Shown piece after piece: positions 60,671 to 64,000 of a stretch of 64,000 nt of DNA. Each line of letters starts with the position of its first letter. Position 1 is the first letter of the stretch. Origin of the DNA: Porphyromonas uenonis DSM 23387 = JCM 13868 (GTDB lineage: Bacteria > Bacteroidota > Bacteroidia > Bacteroidales > Porphyromonadaceae). Position numbers and translations under genes: made by a program. The DNA lies in assembly GCF_000482365.1 (NCBI RefSeq), contig NZ_KI535308.1, positions 12,343 through 76,342 of the forward strand, written 5' to 3'. Below the pieces are notes generated by a model. The model did not search any database. It had not been told where the DNA came from and worked only from the letters and a program-made list of their open reading frames with translations.

Positions 60671-62665
60671 TTATAGTTTGTGTTTATATTCTTGATGCTG
60701 GGAGGGGCGAGCTTCTGCTTGTTGCCCCACCTTTGGTGCGTTATAGCCCCGTGCGTCGAGTATCGCCTGTGCATGCTTCTGCACTGGAGAGCTGGGAACG
60801 ATGACCTTTGAAGTCTGCTTCTTGTTAGCCTCTAGTTGCTCTAGCTCTTCAGGCTTACCTGACTTGACTGAGAGGTCGTTCTCAAAGAGAATCCAATGAT
60901 ACATCTCCCCACTCTCAGGGTCGTATTGTAGGTGTAGACCATCTTTTTTATTGTCTTTGTAGAGGGTTTGAGAAAGAAGATTTCCACCACCGTCCCAAAG
61001 CTCACACAAGCCATCTAGCTTGTCGTCTTTGTAGTTCCAACGAGTTTGTGGACGACCATTCGGGTACCAAGTCTCAGATAGACCATCTCGCTTGCCAGCC
61101 CTGTATTCTCTTCGTGACTTGAGTTGTCCGTTGTCATACCACTCCTCACTAACTCCTTCTCGCTTACCAGCCTTATAGGTGGCACGCTCCTCTAGTGCGC
61201 CATTATCGTAGTAAGATTGACCGACACCGTCAAGCTTTCCAGCTTTGAAGGTGCATCGACCAGCCAACTGTCCATTACGATGCCAGCTATACCCCATACC
61301 TTCGGCTAAGCCGTCTTTATAAAACTTGCGACGGGAAATCTGACCATTGTCGTAGTGACACAGTTCGTGCAACTTACCTGTGGGGTACCAACCAAGATAA
61401 ACTCCATCTAGCTTACCTTGCTTAAAGTTAGCTCGCAACCATTGCTGTCCATCCTCATACCACGACTCGTATAAGCCGTCCTTTTCACCTCGCTTAAAGT
61501 GTAAGCGATCAAACAATTGACCGTTGGTATAGTGACCCTCCTGAACTCCTGTCAGCTGGAGGTTATAAATCTCATCTCTTGAGAGCTTGGAATCAATAAA
61601 GTTTTCTAGATTATCCATAGAGTTGTCTTGTTGTTTTATAGTTCGCATTATAATATCCTGCAAGGCTGTAGCAGTACCGCCTTGAGAAAAGTAGTCAGAG
61701 ACATCTTTTTCGCTCTTACTACCTGACAAGGGGAGGTCAATACGAAAGAGATTGGGAACAGCAGGATTGTTCTCTATTATCCATTGAGACTGGCGTATGC
61801 CTGTATCGTCCATATCATAGAGTACACCGACCGCATCAAAGCGGTCGGAAAGACCCTGTAAAAGAGTTTGAGGCAAATGAGCCGTCTCACTATTGAGACA
61901 GAAGGCTGAAAAGCCGTGAGAGGCAAGACTTAGAACGTCTTTTTCCCCGCCTGTAAGAAGAACATACTCTCCTTTAGAGGGTAGTTGTGTATATCCAAAG
62001 ATGTGGTCTCTAGATCGTACACCCGCATTTAAGAAGCGTACCTTACTGTTGGGACGATAAATCTTGACGCTATCACCGAGCTGATAGCAATACATCGGCT
62101 CTGTAGATTTATAGTGGAGCTGGTAAGGCTGACCCTTACGATTGTATGAAGAGAAGCTCGCTAGTGAGCTAACACCGTACTGTTCTAGCGTTTCTTGACT
62201 TATGCCATACTTACCCCAAAACTCTAGGTCGGTCTCAGTGAAAGGCTGGGTCTGAACACTATACTTGCCAGTCATTGATGGTTGACTGAAGGGCAGGTCA
62301 GAAGAAGGTACTGAGACTTGGGGACGAATGGGAGCTTTAGCTAAGCTCTCCTGAGTAGTAATATCTAAGGGTAGATTTAAGTCCTGAACTATTTGAGCTA
62401 AGATTTTCGGAAATTGAGAGCTTAGTTTGTAACCAAAGAGCTCACCAACAAACCAAAAAGCGTCGCCACCACTTCCTCCATTACCAAAGTCCTTATACCG
62501 CCAAACACCGCTGTGATCTTGGTAAATGGTACAAGAGGCTTTCTTATCATCATAAAACGGACTTCGAAAATTCTTGCCTCCAGTAACATTTGGCAGGTAA
62601 GCTCGGAATATATCCAAGCCTCCACCTGTCAGTTGCAAGATTTCATCTCTGTCTCCATATTTCAT
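60671..62665 (-). CDS. Primase-type (CHC2/Toprim) protein fused to MORN repeats and the shared C-terminal tag
   Basis: 664 residues from the ATG at 62665 (an in-frame TTG at 62707 is less likely). The N-terminal ~85 residues are CHC2-like (VTGGKNFRSPFYDDKKASCT, YKDFGNGGSGGDAF) but the zinc cysteines/histidine are missing. A Toprim part (~205-320) has YVLLTGGEKDVLSLASHGFS and VGVLYDMDDTGIRQSQWII. From ~375 to 590 there are about ten MORN_2 repeats (for example GKLDGVYLGWYPTGKLHELC). The last 45 residues (620-664, KVIVPSSPVQ ... YKHKL) are the shared tag. It is first in the operon and is led by the box-containing promoter. Confidence 0.9.
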   Translation of the reverse strand: MKYGDRDEILQLTGGGLDIFRAYLPNVTGGKNFRSPFYDDKKASCTIYQDHSGVWRYKDFGNGGSGGDAFWFVGELFGYKLSSQFPKILAQIVQDLNLPLDITTQESLAKAPIRPQVSVPSSDLPFSQPSMTGKYSVQTQPFTETDLEFWGKYGISQETLEQYGVSSLASFSSYNRKGQPYQLHYKSTEPMYCYQLGDSVKIYRPNSKVRFLNAGVRSRDHIFGYTQLPSKGEYVLLTGGEKDVLSLASHGFSAFCLNSETAHLPQTLLQGLSDRFDAVGVLYDMDDTGIRQSQWIIENNPAVPNLFRIDLPLSGSKSEKDVSDYFSQGGTATALQDIIMRTIKQQDNSMDNLENFIDSKLSRDEIYNLQLTGVQEGHYTNGQLFDRLHFKRGEKDGLYESWYEDGQQWLRANFKQGKLDGVYLGWYPTGKLHELCHYDNGQISRRKFYKDGLAEGMGYSWHRNGQLAGRCTFKAGKLDGVGQSYYDNGALEERATYKAGKREGVSEEWYDNGQLKSRREYRAGKRDGLSETWYPNGRPQTRWNYKDDKLDGLCELWDGGGNLLSQTLYKDNKKDGLHLQYDPESGEMYHWILFENDLSVKSGKPEELEQLEANKKQTSKVIVPSSPVQKHAQAILDARGYNAPKVGQQAEARPSQHQEYKHKL

Positions 62666-62720
62666 AATGTCGTGGGGAAGTGGTGACGACCACTTATTAA
62701 CTACCAAATTGTTCTTGCCT

Positions 62721-62749
62721 CAAAGATAAGGGGCTAAGCGCACCTTAAA
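62721..62749 (-). promoter_or_regulatory. Promoter of the primase/topoisomerase operon
   Basis: On the minus strand TTTT, 19 bp, then TATCTTTG (plus-strand 62721-62728). The predicted leader before the ATG at 62665 is about 50 nt. Confidence 0.7.
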
Positions 62750-62798
62750 AAGGGACGAGTAAATTGCGGTAAGTTGCGGTAAATCTTAGTAAGTCTAA
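62750..62798 (-). promoter_or_regulatory. 49-bp regulatory box, copy 2 (primase/topoisomerase operon)
   Basis: Identical over 49 bp to 49176-49224 and placed exactly 21 bp upstream of the -7 element, as at the tra promoter. Its last four bases overlap the end of the next gene upstream. Confidence 0.85.
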
Positions 62799-63040
62799 GA
62801 ATGAATCTTATCAGCATCTAGTGTGGTTCGGATCCATTCTTGATAGATATGCAGGCGCAAGTCTACGGCATCTAACATCTTGTAGACCAGCTTGAGAAAT
62901 TGCATATCTTCATCGCTCCAATCGTCGGAGTTGAGCATATTCTTTGTTAGCTCGGTAATCCTAGGCAGTTGGCAGTGTCGAAACTCTGAAACATTAGTTT
63001 CGGTCTCTACGAGACAGTCGAAAATCTCATCGTGTAGCAT
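62795..63040 (-). CDS. Small helical ICE protein
   Basis: 81 residues, acidic, with no recognised family: LHDEIFDCLVETETNVSEFR, then WSDEDMQFLKLVYKMLDAVD and RLHIYQEWIRTTLD. Predicted all-helical. It follows a 56-residue gene by 4 bp and its stop overlaps the 49-bp box. Coding is supported by tight spacing and normal codon use; function is unknown. Confidence 0.6.
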   Translation of the reverse strand: MLHDEIFDCLVETETNVSEFRHCQLPRITELTKNMLNSDDWSDEDMQFLKLVYKMLDAVDLRLHIYQEWIRTTLDADKIHS

Positions 63041-63044
63041 AACA

Positions 63045-63215
63045 TTACTCTCCTAGCAGGGAATCGTACGTATCCATCAGTTCCTTCTCTTCAGCAGAGC
63101 GACTTAAATTGAGGTCGTAGCTCCTTGCCTGCTCTGATAAGGTTCTCAGATGATCTTGAGACAAGCCAGCTATATTGATCTCTTCTAGCTTTGCGATCAT
63201 TTCTTTTAGTGTCAT
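63045..63215 (-). CDS. Very small ICE protein (56 residues)
   Basis: ATG at 63215, stop at 63045-63047. The sequence begins MTLKEMIAKLEEINIAGLSQ and ends ELMDTYDSLLGE. It is charged and helical, perhaps a short coiled coil. It sits 39 bp after the HTH gene stop and 4 bp before the 81-residue gene, so it is probably in the same transcript. No family is recognised. Confidence 0.6.
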   Translation of the reverse strand: MTLKEMIAKLEEINIAGLSQDHLRTLSEQARSYDLNLSRSAEEKELMDTYDSLLGE

Positions 63216-63254
63216 ACTGTTTTTGACTTGATTGATGTTAGTGTGTACACGTGC

Positions 63255-63800
63255 CTAGGATATAGTTGGATCCCAAGTCTCATAGAGCAAGCAACAGCGC
63301 TTTAGCTCCGCAGACCCAATATGGAATCTGTTCTTGACGATGAGACAAGCATTGAAGTGAGAGTTGTTTAGCCGATTGATTTCGTAAGCGTGCGCTATCT
63401 GATAAGCTCGCTCTGCATCGTATAGGGCATCTTGCTCTTTGGCAAGAGCTTTTAGCTCCTGCTCTGACAACTCCTCAGGATCTGTCTCAGCCTTAGTTGG
63501 AGACGAGGCTGGTTGTTGAGAGCGTTGCTCCAAAAAGGCCATTACATCTGACTGCTTGAAAAGTAGTCGTCCTGTAGCCCTATTTGCAAACAACACACCT
63601 CTACTAACCCAGTTGTAAACCGTCTGACGAGCAACCTTGCAGAGCTTAGCCACATCGGAGACATCGTAGTAGACCTCCTCCTCTTGAGTGGGGCGAGAGT
63701 TGTCAAGAGAGACAAGAAGGTTGTCAAGCTTGGCAGAAATGTTGTTAAGCTTATCCATAAGACTATTCAAGGTCTGGTTGGGAGATTCTGAATTGCTCAT
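63255..63800 (-). CDS. Excisionase-like helix-turn-helix protein
   Basis: 181 residues. An N-terminal coiled coil (LNSLMDKLNNISAKLDNLLV, ~10-29) precedes a MerR/excisionase-type winged helix: YYDVSDVAKLCKVARQTVYN (~43-62), WVSRGVLFANRATGRLLFKQ (~63-82), SDVMAFLE. This HTH_17 type is used by Xis proteins such as Xis2c/Xis2d of CTnDOT and by ICE regulators. The C-terminal ~80 residues are of unknown type. It is a candidate for the protein that binds the 49-bp boxes. Its ATG overlaps the stop of the DnaC-like gene. Confidence 0.78.
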   Translation of the reverse strand: MSNSESPNQTLNSLMDKLNNISAKLDNLLVSLDNSRPTQEEEVYYDVSDVAKLCKVARQTVYNWVSRGVLFANRATGRLLFKQSDVMAFLEQRSQQPASSPTKAETDPEELSEQELKALAKEQDALYDAERAYQIAHAYEINRLNNSHFNACLIVKNRFHIGSAELKRCCLLYETWDPTIS

Positions 63801-64000
63801 TGTCGTGTGGTGGGGGAGGTGGAACTTCTGTAGGAGTTGTTTTCAAAAACAACTATTTCGAGCATCTCATTAAATCGATCTGCTATACGAGCTTGATATT
63901 TACGACCTAGCTCAGACGGTGTCAAATTGGTACTGACTATGGTTGGGAGCATATTTTCGTAGCGGTATTCTAGTAACTCAACAACAGGGGTCGTTATATT
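63797..64000 (-). CDS. DnaC-like ATPase, C-terminal end (starts outside window)
   Basis: The reverse strand is open from the window end to a TGA at 63797-63799 (68 codons). The sequence ELLEYRYENMLPTIVSTNLT, then PSELGRKYQARIADRFNEML, has the sensor-like 'PTIvsTNL' and 'RiaDRfnEM' ends of DnaC/IstB-type AAA+ helicase loaders carried by Bacteroidales ICEs. The Walker motifs would lie outside the window. The stop overlaps the HTH gene start as ATGA. Confidence 0.7.
   Translation of the reverse strand, partial: NITTPVVELLEYRYENMLPTIVSTNLTPSELGRKYQARIADRFNEMLEIVVFENNSYRSSTSPTTRQ

Noticed and set aside
53553-62665. Tag similarity as a simple recent duplication of one gene end
   Set aside because: It is not excluded for the LPD3-like and acidic proteins, whose tags are near-identical. 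It does not explain the constant 45-residue length and conserved ends on the AbiEii and primase proteins, where the middle has fully diverged.

Overview
The window looks like a Porphyromonas-type Bacteroidota chromosome (family Porphyromonadaceae). It carries the complete porP-porK-porL-porM-porN block of the type IX secretion system (T9SS), promoters of the Bacteroidota type (TAnnTTTG at -7), a bifunctional RibBA, a long NusB and a long LptF/G permease. The right half is an integrative conjugative element (ICE) of the Bacteroidales Tra/Mob type.

Left, chromosomal part (1 to about 30.4 kb). A partial leucine-rich-repeat surface protein is followed by a repeat-rich spacer, then DUF2795 plus the T9SS operon (1.0-7.9 kb), then a secreted BspA-like LRR protein that ends in a T9SS-type sorting tail (8.1-9.7 kb). 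A minus-strand housekeeping block follows: panC, queA, a double-PDZ protein, cinA/pncC, tsaD, ybeY, three tandem DUF6263 paralogues, ribBA, an LptF/G permease and nusB. Plus-strand genes come next: a short-chain dehydrogenase coupled to an acyl/aryl-AMP ligase and a small HExxH protein, tRNA-Leu(CAA), DUF721, a degenerate GH92-like lipoprotein, a small DNA-binding protein and a tandem universal stress protein.

Right part, the ICE (from somewhere between 30.5 and 32.7 kb to beyond the window end). The minus-strand tra operon runs from 49.0 down to 32.7 kb: DUF3575 and DUF3868/OmpA proteins, DUF3408, a TraD-position protein, TraE, TraF, TraG, two InlB-repeat lipoproteins, TraI, J, K, L, M, N, O and a TraQ carrying extra repeats. 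A structured, gene-free segment at 49.2-49.8 kb is the best oriT candidate. Plus-strand mobA-mobB-mobC follow. A second long minus-strand operon (62.7 down to 53.5 kb) encodes a primase/Toprim-MORN fusion, a type IA topoisomerase, an unrecognised acidic protein, a DUF4099/DUF3945 protein, an LPD3-like protein, a small MORN protein, and a DUF6922 plus AbiEii nucleotidyltransferase pair. Upstream are two small genes, an excisionase-like HTH protein and the end of a DnaC-like ATPase.

The most interesting signals are four. (1) Four otherwise unrelated ICE proteins (AbiEii, LPD3-like, the acidic protein, primase-MORN) end in a shared tail of exactly 45 residues that starts near 'VPSSPVQ' and finishes in 'HKL'. 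This is best read as a common C-terminal address or translocation tag. (2) An identical 49-bp box sits exactly 21 bp upstream of the -7 element of both the tra operon and the primase/topoisomerase operon, pointing to one shared regulator. (3) The DUF6263 genes arose by tandem duplication of a unit that included the last ~60 bp of ribBA, and decayed ribBA ends remain between the copies. (4) Five intergenic arrays of palindromes share a 22-bp period, and one lies inside the ICE tra operon.
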